DNA of 64,000 nt from Buxus sempervirens. Taxonomy: Eukaryota; Streptophyta; Magnoliopsida; Buxales; Buxaceae. The stretch spans positions 12,938,205-13,002,204 of the forward strand of contig OX387184.1 in assembly GCA_947561395.2 (NCBI GenBank), written 5' to 3'. A program made the translations under genes and the position numbers. Numbering within the stretch: the first letter of the stretch is position 1; each line of letters opens with the position of its first letter. The notes beneath the pieces were generated by a model. It saw only the letters and a list, made by a program, of their open reading frames with translations, did not search any database and was not told where the DNA came from. Below, piece after piece: positions 10,501 through 21,727 of this stretch.

Positions 10501-13500
10501 CTCCAATGTGCTGTAGAATGTTCTAGTTTATGTGCTGTTTTGAAAAGTTATTCTTTAATAACGTGGTATTCCTTCTTCAAATATACTACTTGACACCTAG
10601 TATTTATTTTTTGCCCAATTTCTCTGTAGAGAGAACACTGCATATTGGAAGGTAAAAGAGATTGACTCAAGAGAACAGAGAGCGAAAGGATACTGCCCCT
10701 TAACTCCAAAGGAGGTTGGGATGTTTCTTACTGCTCTTGGTTACCCGTCAAACACACCCATATATATTGCTGCTGGGGAGATATATGGAGGTGATTCCCA
10801 TATGGCTGATCTTCGATTGCGTTTTCCCATATTAATGAGCAAGGTATGTGCTGGCATTTTGTTTTTTGATGAAAAGAACACTATTGTATTAACAGTTATA
10901 AAAAAAATAAAAACATGAATACACCAGAAAGGAGCCTTACACCCAGTCAACTGGCTACCCACCTGGGTGCACATCTGAGAAATGCTTGAAAATAAAGATT
11001 CTCTTGGGTACCCGTGCCTTGCTGAAGACCTGGCCAACCTAATAAGATATTCCATCGTCCTTGGGGCTTGATACCATCTCTTTACCAAGAGATCACCACA
11101 TATATATATATATATATCTCTCCTTCCATCACAATGTTCCATTAGACACAGCTTTCTTAAACCCCGTGATAACCGCTAGCAATTCTGCTCTAGAAGAGTC
11201 TCAAATACCAATGCGACCAGAAGAAGCATGAATAATATCAACCTAATATTTAATGGCATATTATTGTATAATGAAAATTTCATATTCTTTAAGGTTTTAG
11301 TTTCTTTCATTTGTTAACTCTTCAGTGTTGGGAATTTCAGATTTATATGCAGTAGGGGTGCAAACTTGGTCTGTTAAACCTGAGAATTGTTCAACCCAAA
11401 CGGAATTTGGGTCAGTTTAGGTTGAGTTTGAATGCATTTGGTTCGGGCGGTAGGGTGCGACTTGTCCGGTTAAACCCAAGAACCGACTAAGCCAAAATGT
11501 ACTTTGGGTTGGTTTTGAATGTATTTGGTTACAAAATCTCTAATCTAAACCTAGTTGATTTGGTTTTGTGTTGATGTCTCGATTAAACCAAGCAGAATCA
11601 AAACCCTAACTTATAAACATAGTTTATTAGACTGTACCAATATGTATATATAATTATGTGTGTTTATATTCATATTTATATTTATTTATTTACAATTAGT
11701 ATACTATAGTTATGATACGAAGACAAGGCTTGTCTTTTTGTTTTATCCTTATAAACTATAAAGATTAGAAAACTCATTTAGTGTGTTAAATTGGCCTAAA
11801 CTGACCCAACCCAAACTGAATTTTTAGTTTGGGTTCGATCATTTTGATTTTAGGGTCTTCAATTTAATTTTCTTTCAGTTTTTGGGTTGGAGTCTCAATT
11901 TGGTTTTGGTTTTGGGTTGTAGTCAAGAATCTCTCCATGTGGTCTTAGATTGATATCAATGAGGACAAATACAAACTGAGTTGCACCTCTAATTTTTGCA
12001 CTTCTCCGTGCATGGTGGGGCAGGGGTATGGTGGGAATAAGTAAACATTTTGGCCTACAGAATTATATTGATGCTGGATTTTATGATGGCCTAACATCTT
12101 AAAATTGGAACCCTGTAGAACATTGAATTGAAGCAAAGCTATGAAGACAAGATGTAATGTAGAAGCATCATCGGTTTTTTAAACTTAAACTACATGTGGC
12201 ATGAAGATCTCTGCATGATGCTTATGGTTGTTGATGTATTAAGGCTCCGTTTGTTTTGATGTAAAATCTAATGCAGAAAATGTTTTCGGCGGAAAATGGG
12301 GTTTTCCACATGTTTGTTTCCATGTAAAATATAATACAGTGTAAAATGATTTTCTTAAAAGATAGCTATTTTCCGGAAATGACTTCCATTTAAATGGAAG
12401 GGTGCAACATGGGTTAGTTCGGTTTAGCTCGGGTTGAAGCCAGCCCAATACCAAACCAAAAATATTTATAGTTGAACCGAATTGAAAACCGAACCGAAAA
12501 TAAATAAGAAAACCAAAACCAAACCGAACCGAATTCCATGAAATCAATTCTGTTCGGTTTGGTTCAGGTTAGTCCAACACATTCTTGTGCCCGATGGAAC
12601 CGGATTGAAAACAGAACCGAAAATAAATAAGAAAACCAAAACCCAAACTGAACCGAATTGAATTCCACGAAATCAATTCTATTTGGTTTGGTTCAGGTTA
12701 AACCAATACGTGCTTGTGCTCAAACAAGGGTATTGTTTGTAATATTCTCAAAGTTTAAAGATAAACTTTCAAATTTCATATATATATATATAATATTAGG
12801 TTGGTTCGGTTTGGTTTAGGCAAATATATGAATTCGGTTTGGTTCTGTTTAATCGAGTAGAATTTTTGGACCGAAACTGAACCAAACAACTATCCATGCC
12901 GAACCAAAGTCGGTTTGGGTCAGTTTTTGGGTTCGGTTTGAACCGGACAGAGTTGCACCCCTATTTAAATGTATATATTTTTTGTCAAGTTTTCCTTTAT
13001 TATTTTCATTTATTCCAAACAAAAGAAAATGAAAAATTCTCATTTTCAACTCTTTTTTCCAATGTCCGTCCAAACAGTTAAAAACTTTGATTTTCTTGAA
13101 AATATTTTCCAACGTAAATGTTTTCCAAAAGAAAACATTTTACACCAAAACAAACGGAGCCCAAGTAAATGAGCCACTGAAGCTGAGAGGCTTGGTCGGT
13201 TCAATATACTTTAATTGGGTTGAATGATCTAAAAAAAACAGTTAAGAGCTTTATAATGAGGAGGACTCTGAAGAGGTAAACCACTTAAGTTGGTTTCTGA
13301 AATAAATTTCTATATGTTTGTCTTTAAATCGGAGAAAACATTGGTTTTTAATTTCTGCTGTAGGAAGTAAACATTGGTTTTTGATTTCAGAAGAAGGAAA
13401 ACTAAGTTATTAACAAATAAAAAAATCCTAAAATTGTGTAAGATTGTGAAAATTTACAGTGGAATTAAATTTATGAGTCCCACCATGTTATTGTGGGAAA

Positions 13501-16500
13501 GGGTAATTGAACATAGATCAAGTCTAATAACTAGATTGACAAGATCAATTTGGATTTATGCTTGGAAAGTCTACTAGATAATCTATTATTTTTACTTAGT
13601 TAATAGAAAAGTCTAGAGAAAAGAAAACAAAAATCTACAAATAGTTTTTATTGATTTGGAAAAAGCATATGATAGGGTTCCAAAAGAATTAATTTTGTGG
13701 ACTTTGTACAAAAAATATGTATTAATGAAATATATTAATGCAGTTAAGGATATATATATGAGGGAGCCTTAAAGTAAAAACTGTTGGTGGTGAGACATCT
13801 GAGTTTTTGGTTAAGATAGGTTTGTACTAAGGGTTAGGTATTAGCCCTTATCTAGTTGCTTTAGCTATGGATAAGTTGACAAGTCATATGCAAGATGATA
13901 TGCAAGATGAGGTGCCTTAGTATATGTTATTTGTAGACAATGTAATCTTGATAGGTCACTCTAGAGAAGAATTAAATTTTAAGTTATATTTTATGGCGAA
14001 ATACCTTAGAATTAAAGGGTTTTAAAATGAGTTGTGCAAAGGCTGAATATATGGAATGCCCTTCTAATAAAAATAACAATATAACTAATGAAAATATTAG
14101 AATTAACAGTCAGGATATTCCTTTAAGCAATAAATTCAAATATCTTGGTTTATTAGCACAAAAAGATGGAGAGATGGATCATTTAGCGCATGGGATTAGA
14201 GCTGGTTGAAACTGCCATGAACACTCGTTTATGCTATTAAGAAATCAACATGCCGAGATAGATTGGAGTTACCATGGAGTCTTAATAATGGATGGAAAAA
14301 ACCAGGGCCTTTGGTGTGTCTTAATCTGTCCCCATCTAATATACCCTTAATATTTTTTGTCGAGATCAACTTGATTGAGTTTTGCTTGTCATTGAAATTG
14401 AGTTGAAACATGACCCCAATAGTACTAGAAAAAAAAAGTAGTTTATTTAGGTGTCTGTTTTTCTTTTCTCTTTGTTTTTTTTTTCCCTGACAAATGTAAG
14501 GATTTCAAACTGAATTTCATCAATGTTTAGATCTTTTCCTCAGGTTGAATATATAGATCTGAATTTGATACAAACATTCTTTTTTTTATTCAAAAACTCA
14601 TGAATTTGACATGACCGATCCCATATAATGTCCCAAATCCACTGCTTTTTCATTGATCGAACTAGGGCCCAATTCCAGTCAGTATCCTGGTCATTTTTTT
14701 TTTTTTGATAAGTAATGATATGTATTAAAGTAGAAAAAAGGAAGTAAATACAAATATGTACGGATTTCCTCATCCCATCCCTTGTCTCTAAAGAACACTA
14801 ATAGGGGTAGGATACAATATACTGTATACCACTATACAGTATACACAACAACACTACAATATACAAAAAACCAAAAGAATCCCTCCCACACCACAATCCG
14901 TTGCTACTCTGAACACAATCCTATAAACTCCTCCAAAACTGGCCCTATGTAGATGTCTGGTCTTCCTGTCCCATGCTTCGCTAGCTGATTTGCAATGACA
15001 TTGGCCTCTCTCATGACTAAACGAAACATTCAGTTCATGTACTAAAGCTCTAGCTCTACTAATAACGTGTGACAGTCTTCACGGCCCAGGCATATCTCCA
15101 CTCATCCATCTCATAATCATGATGGAGTCCCCTTCAATGATAAAGTCCCTAAATCCCCACTTTTGAGCCTCTGAAAGCCCAAAAAGAACAGCCATAAGCT
15201 CTGCCTGTGTGGAATCACCGGTCCCCACCGTATCATGGTCATTGACAACCCCAGCACTACTTGTTATGTGTATTTTAGCTTCTTTCCAAGCCAATAATGG
15301 AATTGAGTGTGATGGTTGACAAATGGATTTACAAGAGGAAAAAAAATAGTTGGAGATGCTAGTCTATTGACTAACATGATCCTCACATGACAAAGAATAT
15401 TGGGTTCCAAGTTCACTAATCCTCCAAAATGACAACTTGCATAATCGGTAAGGTGTATATTGACAAAGGAACAGGTAAATACGAGTATATTTCTTTTTTT
15501 GCTGATCTATAGTGTTGTGTATGTGACTTGAATTAAGTCAATATTATGATACAGGCCATACTGTACACTCAGCCCACGAGAGGGTTGGGATTACATTGTA
15601 TTTTCGGCCAGGAGAGGGTTGGGCATCTTGTAACCCTATTTTCACAGATTAAGGAAGGAACCCCATCATCCGTGGATGTAGGCATTCTTGCCGAACCACG
15701 TAAATCTTGTCTCTTCTCTATTTTGTTTTCTGTTTTGTTTATTGTTGTTCATCGATTTCTAACATGTAACAGTTTTGAGATTTTCTCATAATTTAAAGAA
15801 TGTTTGTTGGCCAATAGAGAAACAGGAATCTGTGTGTGTGTGTGTTCTATGTGGCTTGTTAGATCGTGCATTGATGTGCAGGTTGGTTTTGGTTTGCCTT
15901 TCTTAAATGGAAAATAATGGTAAAAGGCCTCGATTTTGTTGGAACATTATGATAATTTTACATACCTTTCCATATTTATGGAAGAACTGCACTTTTGACA
16001 TGCTGTGTCCAGTATCATTTGAAGTGTTTAATTGTCACGAGGAAAGGAAATAAGACTAATAGGCCATGCAGAGAGATATTTCAGTTGAAACTTTCCAAGA
16101 ATCCCATGCCTTTGCATACCCTAGAATGGTAGCAAATGAAGTGAGTATAGATAATTCTATCTCAATCGACAAAGGAAAAGACATTCCACATGTATTGTAT
16201 ACTTGGTTTGATGATTATATGATTGTGAACATTTCTTATTCATACCTTTCACATGGCTAGTAACCTGTACATGTCTTCGCAATATATCTTCTGTTAAAAA
16301 GCTCATGATTTCCAATCATAGCCATAATATAGTTGACAATGTAAGCGGAAAGAATACTAATCTAAATGATGATTATTTTGGCAGGAAAAATTAGCATCCG
16401 TGGATGAACTTGAACCTTTTACTGGTCATGCATCTCAAATGGCTGCACTTGATTACATTGTATCAATTGAAAGTGATATTTTTATCCCTACATATTCTGG

Positions 16501-17228
16501 GAACATGGCAAGGGCAGTTGAAGGTCATCGTCGTTTCTTGGGGCACCGAAAAACAATATCCCCTGACAGGCAAGGCATTTCTTCCTTCTTTTGCTGAGTC
16601 ACATGCAAACTGAAGCATCTTTTCTTTTTATGTCATTCCTCCTTCAAAAGTTAACAGTAGTGAAATTATTTCCGTCTATCTTCATCTAACAGAAAAGCTC
16701 TTGTTCATCTGTTTGACAAAATCGAGCGTGGATCACTGAAAGATAGCAAGAAGCTATCAGATCGAATTATAGAAATTCACAAACGACGGTATGTGGACAC
16801 TACTATCACTGGGTTAATGGATGTAATCAGTTGTTGGGAGATGACAATCTCACTGCACATATGGTGCAATGAACGGCACTTCTAGATAATCTACTTCATG
16901 GGCCCCATCAGTATATGTTCTTTTACATGGATTCACAAATTTGGGAACCTAATTAGTGTCGGATTCAATTCCTTTGTCGAAGTTTGTGCCACCCTGCATG
17001 ATAGACGATTTCTTTTGATTGCTATATTTTTATTCCTGCGTTTCCAATTTTTTTACTGGTTGGATATGGTTGGACAGGCAAGGGTCTCCACGGAAGAGGA
17101 AAGGCCCCATATCAGGGACAAAGGGTAAAGAGCGATTCCGATCGGAAGAAGCATTCTACGTGAACCCTCTACCAGATTGTTTGTGTCAGAGAGAATCACC
17201 CAGCATGAACAATTCTCATATTATTTGA
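7556..17228 (+). CDS. GDP-fucose protein O-fucosyltransferase family protein (12 exons)
   Basis: Predicted GT65-related plant O-fucosyltransferase (PF10250), a Golgi type II membrane glycosyltransferase that uses GDP-fucose; the acceptor cannot be told. Exons: 7556-7714, 8215-8313, 8519-8618, 8715-8782, 9676-9764, 9861-10041, 10127-10255, 10354-10487, 10630-10843, 16385-16569, 16693-16788, 17078-17228. They join in frame to 534 residues. A basic start followed by a hydrophobic anchor (residues about 8-34) precedes a short stem. The core carries [17 protein letters not shown] near residue 120, HLRYEKDM near 291-298 and [20 protein letters not shown]. The C-terminal [17 protein letters not shown] tail matches one plant subgroup as I remember it. 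Intron 9 is 5.5 kb and full of transposon remnants. Intron 10 starts with GC rather than GT. The start is the first ATG in the anchor frame. The second exon could begin 3 bp later, at a tandem CAGCAG acceptor. Confidence 0.93.
10915..11240 (-). mobile_element. Possible LINE RNase H remnant
   Basis: On the minus strand, a degraded frame contains [16 protein letters not shown] near 11,170-11,220. This resembles the (S/T)xAELLAV motif of the RNase H domain in plant LINEs. Later minus-strand sequence is only loosely like the rest of that domain. It is heavily decayed, with no visible ends. This is a weak call from motif resemblance only. Confidence 0.3.
11353..11991. mobile_element. Non-autonomous hAT-like element
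   Basis: It starts TAGGGGTGCAAAC and ends GTTGCACCTCTA, an inverted pair of the type used by hAT elements. Both subterminal zones are packed with GGTTTGGTT/AACCCAAACC words in opposite orientation around an AT-rich core. No transposase is present. Flanking 8-bp duplications are not clear. Confidence 0.55.
12243..13161. mobile_element. MITE with GGCTCCGTTTGTTT ends, interrupted by another MITE
   Basis: The left end GGCTCCGTTTGTTTTG and the right end CAAAACAAACGGAGCC are inverted copies, and the pairing continues through TTTTCC/GGAAAA-rich sequence. Without the nested insertion (12,397-12,963) the element would be about 350 bp. A related right end occurs at about 62,925-63,046. There is no coding capacity and no clean duplication, so the superfamily is open. 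Confidence 0.65.
12397..12963. mobile_element. hAT-type MITE nested in another MITE, 8-bp TSD
   Basis: A perfect 8-bp target duplication, TTTAAATG, lies at 12,389-12,396 and 12,964-12,971. The ends GAAGGGTGCAAC and GTTGCACCCCTA are near-inverted copies. The interior is rich in GGTTCGGTTTGGTT and its complement, arranged in opposite orientation in the two halves. Eight-base duplications and these ends indicate hAT superfamily mobilisation. There is no transposase, so it depended on one supplied in trans. Confidence 0.8.
13440..14215 (+). mobile_element. Degraded LINE reverse transcriptase fragment
   Basis: Broken frames read like a plant non-LTR reverse transcriptase. They include [14 protein letters not shown], a segment beginning [12 protein letters not shown]-like at about 13,650, [15 protein letters not shown], a [15 protein letters not shown] segment, [10 protein letters not shown] (catalytic FADD diverged) and [11 protein letters not shown]. 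There are several stops and frameshifts, and no 5' or 3' terminus is visible. This is an old fragment within the intron. Confidence 0.75.
14693..15300 (-). mobile_element. 5'-truncated LINE 3' end with RNase H domain
   Basis: On the minus strand a frame (about 15,294-15,079) reads [20 protein letters not shown] and [16 protein letters not shown], the RNase H-like domain at the end of plant LINE ORF2. After a frameshift it continues to [20 protein letters not shown] near 15,000-14,910. The 3' end is an A-run, seen as T on the plus strand at about 14,693-14,706. It lies opposite in orientation to the reverse transcriptase fragment at 13,440-14,215, so the two are separate insertions. Confidence 0.75.
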
Positions 17229-18846
17229 CAGGGGAAATTCATTAGGGGCAGACAGATTTCGTCGCTGATGGATTCAACAGCACATTTCATTCCTTTATTT
17301 ATTATTGAAGCTCTAGGAGCTGCGGTTGCCGCTATAGTAGTAGTAGACCTGCGGATTGTGAATAGTTTGAGTCTAGGTAATTTGGGGGAAGAATGTTTGA
17401 AGTGTACATGAAGAGGGTGGGAATTTATTGCTCTGGATGGACGGCCTTCTGTTCTCTCTGTATCTATTTATGTAAGCAGGTGTTTAGCTGGATATGTTGG
17501 CCGGTTCTCCAGGTTCAGGAATTTCGTTGGGGATACTGCTGTCTTTGGAAATAACATTTTGATTTCTTGCTATGTACAGTTCAACGGTCATATTATAGAA
17601 AATAATAATAGTGAAACAGAGAGCTTCCGACTCGTATTTTCTTCTTTTTCATCTTTCCCATTTCAACTTTGTTAGCATGGAAGGCAAATTCTTGACTGAC
17701 TCACATGTGCTTAGATATGTATCTATGAGCTCCTTATGGAGGTGGAAGTAGGACGGGTTGGGTCGGATTATGAGAGTTCGGGCTCAACTCAGTCAATGAT
17801 TTACTAGTCTAAACTCATCGTTGATCCGTCCCAACCCAAACTCACTAAACCCAAACCCAACCCAAACATTATTGTTTGAGTTCGGGCTGGGTTCGTGTTG
17901 GCCCAAACAAAATATAAGATTTTGAATTTTTTTATAATTTTTGTTATAATTACAAAATGTTGGAATATCATTCATTAATTTGTCTATTAACATGTTTTTA
18001 TGTTTGCTAGTTGTAAATGCAAATATTACAAATTCCTCTTGATTTGTCCTTTGAATTTGGGAAAAAACACACTTAATTAATTTATTTCTTTAAAAATTTT
18101 AAAATATAATACTAGCTCACTATATTTGTGGTTTTGTACAATCTTTCTTGTAGAGTATGTGCTTCTAAATATCACATTCATTGTAACATATATGTATATG
18201 TATGTGAGTATAAAATTATTTATTTGACAAAAATTCATATACTTATTATCACATGTTAATAATTTATGTTTAATAGTTGATTGCATAAATACAATGACAA
18301 TATAAAAGGAAAAGAAAACAATGATACATAGATATACAAGTAAATATTCACTTATATATATATTTGGTGGAGTTTTTTATATATATCTATATGACAGTGT
18401 GTACATAAAATGAACATTAAATTCGGGCTTTTCGGGTTGTATAGCTTGAACCCAAGCCCAACCCAAACTCAACTTTGGGCTCGAAATGAAACCCAACCCA
18501 AACCTAACTCAATGCTCACTTTGGGCTCTTGTTCGAGTTGGGTTGGGCGGGCTTTGGGCGGTCCGGGCTAGATTTACAGCTCTAGCCCCTTGTTTCCAAG
18601 CTGTATCATCGACAGCAGATTTCCTACATGGCCTGTGGGACACAGTGCATGTGGGTACCACAAGCCACATATTTTTAATGAATTTTGTCATTGATGGGTC
18701 CCACATGCATGTCTATTGCGTGAAGGTGGGATGTGGGAAATTTAGATGACACAGCGCCTTGTTTCATTGAAGATGATGTTGTCAGTTCAAAAGATCCATT
18801 TTTGGCGATTCGGTGGCAAGGAATGATTGAAACTAGTGTGAAATAA
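17229..18846. other. 3' UTR of the O-fucosyltransferase gene and spacer
   Basis: The first 350 bases are probably 3' UTR (AATAATAATAG near 17,600). A GGGTTGGG-rich non-autonomous element follows at 17,737-18,584, then a short spacer with an imperfect inverted repeat of CACATGxxxGGGACC type around 18,630-18,740. No gene is seen. Confidence 0.5.
17737..18584. mobile_element. Non-autonomous hAT-like element, copy 1
   Basis: The left edge TGGAGGTGGAAGTAGG and the right edge ATTTACAGCTCTA bracket subterminal zones of GGGTTGGGTC/AACCCAAACCC words with an AT-rich core. The flanking 8-mers GCTCCTTA (17,729-17,736) and GCCCCTTG (18,585-18,592) match at 6 of 8 positions. The right end is closely repeated, inverted, from 63,818 to the window edge, which supports the boundary. 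Confidence 0.6.
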
Positions 18847-18989
18847 TTGTTGGGTAGGGGTGCTTATTGGGCTTGGGCCCGCCAGGGCATGTGGCCCGAC
18901 GGGCCGCGACACGCTGGCACGCGCATTGGCCCAGCCCGTGCGCCGGCACGCTGGGCACGCGCCCAACGTGCCTGCCGTTTGGGCACAGT

Positions 18990-19108
18990 GGGGGGGGGGG
19001 GGGGGGGGGCCCGTTGGGCACACCTGGTCGGCCTGCCTGACTCGCCGAGAGCTAGCCGTTTTAACCACTTTTTGGCCCATTTTACCCCCACCCCCCCCCC
19101 CCCCCCCC
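18990..19108. repeat. Poly-G (20) and poly-C (18) tracts facing each other
   Basis: G occupies 18,990-19,009 without interruption, and C occupies 19,091-19,108. They can pair with one another across about 80 bases, or form G-quadruplexes singly. Both sit in the GC-rich left subterminal region of the hAT element. The exact lengths may be assembly-sensitive. Confidence 0.85.
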
Positions 19109-19346
19109 AACAGCTATATAACAGTTATATTGGGGGGTATCGTTGTAATTGATTATTAAAAGACCTTTTCTACTCTTTTAACTACAAAATAATAGTTATA
19201 TTGGAGGGTAGAGGTGGTAAAAACCCACTTTTAATTTTCTATAAATAGGCTTACCCTTTCCCACTCCAAACCACACATCTTTTACAATCTCTTACTCTCT
19301 TTTAATTGATTATCAAGAAATAGTTGATTTGCTAATTGTTCTAATT

Positions 19347-19482
19347 GGAAATTGGACTCTGGACATTGGTGATAGTCTCTTCTAATTGTTCAAGCATCAG
19401 AAGTGGGAAATTGGACTCTGGACATTGGTGATAGTCTCTTCTAATTGTTCAAGCATCAGAAGTGGGAAATTGGACTCTGGAG
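19347..19482 (+). repeat. 59-bp tandem repeat, 2.3 copies
   Basis: Two units that look identical (19,347-19,405 and 19,406-19,464) and a partial third (to about 19,482) begin GGAAATTGGACTCTGG. They lie between the hAT left end and its transposase, probably in the transposase leader. The identity suggests a recent slippage or unequal-exchange duplication. Confidence 0.85.
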
Positions 19483-19693
19483 GTTGAAGGCTTCAACTGC
19501 AAAGTTCAAGCTTCATTCTAAAGAGGTATTTTTCTATTTAATTTTCCGATTTTAAAATTAGTATAAATATTATATATATAAGTAAGTCTCTCCTTTTACC
19601 TTTCTTATAAATTAGTATCACAAAAAATTTATTATTATATTATTTATTAAGAATTGTTTTTCCAAAATTTGATAATAGACTCTAGGCATCATA

Positions 19694-21727
19694 TGTTCTT
19701 TAACACTGAAGAAAGGGAATATCTTAGACCCCATTCTGACCCAACCTTTTCTAATGATAGAACCCAACCTCAATATGGTGACCCACCCATCCAAGATGAT
19801 GAAACTGAATTGCTTTTCCAAGAGATGGGATCATCTTCCCTATTACCTAGGAGTGTCAAGAGGAGTAGAACCTCCAATGTTTGGCTCAATTTTACAATTG
19901 AAAATATAAGGAGTGAAGAGGGCAATTTGTAACCACTGTAAGAAAAATTTTAGTTGTAAAGGAAAAAGTGGTACAGGCCACTTGCAATGGCATTTGCAGA
20001 AATGCCTTTCAAAACATGGCCAATTAGACCCTAGGCAAGCCCAAATTTTTAGTAGTAGTGTTAATTTAGGTAATTTTGTTTTTAATCAAGAAGAAACTAG
20101 GCTTGAACTAGTAAAGTGGGTAATACAAGAAGAATTACCCTTTAAATTAATAGAATCTAAAAGATTTAACTGTTTAATAACCAAATATCTAGCACCACAA
20201 TTTAAATCTTTTTCACGCCACACTTTAAGAAATGATGCTATAAAATTATATGAAAAAATGAAAACTAGATTAATAGAAGCTTTTTCAAACAATAACTTTA
20301 AGGTAGTTTTAACCTCAGATATTTGGACAAGGAGACAACGAATAAGTTATTTAACTGTAACTGCACATTATATAGATGAAAATTGGAATATGGAAAAAAG
20401 AATACTAACTTTTGAAGCACTAGATTCTAGCCATTCTAGACTAAATATAGCAAATACTATATCAAAAAATATAAGAAAATATAAAATACAAAATAAAATA
20501 ATGGCTCTAGTACTTGATAATTCAAGTGTTAATAATGTTGCAATAGAAATATTAAGACAACAGTTAAACTTAAATATAGATGAAAGTTTATTTCATGTTA
20601 GGTGTACTTGTCATATCCTAAATTTAGTTGTGTAGGATGGCTTAAAAATTGTCCAACATCATTTAATAAATATTAGAGATGTAGTAAGATATTTAAAACA
20701 ATCTAGTACAACTGCTAGAGAATTTAAATATTATTGTGAAAGTTTATGAAAGTAATCTAAAAAAATTACCCTAGATGTTGAACATAGGTGGAACTCAACA
20801 TATTTAATGCTAGAAGCTGCACTAGCATTAAAACAAGAATTTAAAATATTTTATAAAACTAAAGTGCCTGACAGTGAACTAATAGACCTTGATTGGCAAA
20901 TAGCAGAAATTTTAAGAGATTTTTTAAAAGTTTTTTAAGATGCAACAAGATATTTATCAGAGGTTTATTACCCAACATCTCCGAGTATTTTAACTTGTTT
21001 ATATCAAATAAATATTTACTTTCAACAATATAGAAAAATTCCCATTGCTAAGGATATTTGCCCTGCAATGGAAGCTAAAATTTTAAAATATTAACAAGAT
21101 ATGCCTAATTTATATTGTTTAACTATTACAATGGACCCTAGGATTAAATTAGGAATGGAAGACTTAATAGATGGAATAAATGAGAATATGAATTCTTCTT
21201 TTCAAATAGATATACGTAAAATAAGAACCTTATTAGAAAGACTTTTTTGTGAATATGATACTAGTTATAGCATACAGGTCATACTCAAACCCAACAAGCA
21301 CTACCAGATAATTCCCCTTAGAATTTTCTAAGTGGGAGAAGAAAGGGAAAACAACCAACATCTAGTAGTAGGGGATCATCTGAGTTAAGGATTTATGTAG
21401 AAAGCCCCCCAATAAATTTCAATACTATTGAAGAGTATAATTCTTTTAAAATTTTGACATGGTGGAAGTAAAATCATATTAGTTATCCTATGCTTGCTGT
21501 CATGGCACGTGATTTACTAATGGTTTCGGTGTCCACAGTTGCATCGGAATCAGCTTTTAGCGCAGGTGGACGACTACAGAAGTAGATTAACGTCAGAGAT
21601 GGTGCAAGTATGTGTCTGTCTTAAAAATTGGTTAAGGGCAGAACTGAGAGATCAGGAATTTGAAGATGATCAACTTGCTATAGACTTCGATGATTTGAAT
21701 ATTGATGAATTTAGTCATCCAGATTAG
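19694..21727 (+). pseudogene. hAT transposase (BED zinc finger, RNase H fold, hAT dimerisation domain), decayed
   Basis: Would cut and paste the surrounding element. The N-terminal acidic part is in frame 1 to about 19,912. The frame then shifts and continues with a BED finger (CNHC...HLQWHLQKC), LTSDIWTRRQRISYLTVTAHYID and ALVLDNSSVNNVAI, which are hAT catalytic-core landmarks. The open stretch stops at 20,632; similarity goes on past further stops at about 20,748, 20,938 and 21,094 and another frameshift near 21,285. SVSTVASESAFSAGGR at about 21,525-21,575 is the conserved hAT dimerisation motif, followed by the usual acidic tail. It is closest to RICESLEEPER/DAYSLEEPER-like transposases but is an unspliced transposon copy, not a domesticated gene. 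Confidence 0.88.

Larger units (their letters stand above)
10844..16384. other. Large transposon-filled intron 9 of the O-fucosyltransferase gene
   Basis: A canonical GTATGT donor follows exon 9 and a TTTTGGCAG acceptor precedes exon 10; every other intron in this gene is under 1 kb. The intron holds a possible RNase H remnant (10,915-11,240), a GGTTTGGTT-rich element (11,353-11,991), a MITE with a second MITE inside it (12,243-13,161), a degraded LINE reverse transcriptase fragment (13,440-14,215) and a LINE 3' end (14,693-15,300). There are also an (AT)n run near 11,099-11,118 and a (GT)n run near 15,831-15,844. Confidence 0.85.

Noticed and set aside
10741-11142. 133-codon minus-strand frame
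   Set aside because: It overlaps an O-fucosyltransferase exon in antisense and possible LINE debris; no independent support.
11344-12000. 8-bp duplication around the 11,353-11,991 element (TATATGCA against TTTTTGCA)
   Set aside because: It matches at 6 of 8 only if the boundary is shifted by one base relative to the sister elements, so I did not count it.
15229-15243. Possible target-site partner of the LINE end at 14,680 (GTATCATGGTCATT against GTATCCTGGTCATT)
   Set aside because: The right-hand copy lies within the RNase H coding frame, which continues beyond it, so it cannot be the insertion boundary.
13650-15300. A single LINE spanning reverse transcriptase and RNase H
   Set aside because: The two pieces are on opposite strands and the RNase H piece has its own A-run, so they are separate insertions.
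18787-19159. Several overlapping frames rich in Pro, Gly and Arg on both strands
   Set aside because: They come from the GC-rich hAT subterminal region and the poly-G/poly-C tracts; no protein family fits.
19347-19482. CRISPR-like array
   Set aside because: Contiguous 59-bp tandem copies with no spacers in a plant transposon leader.
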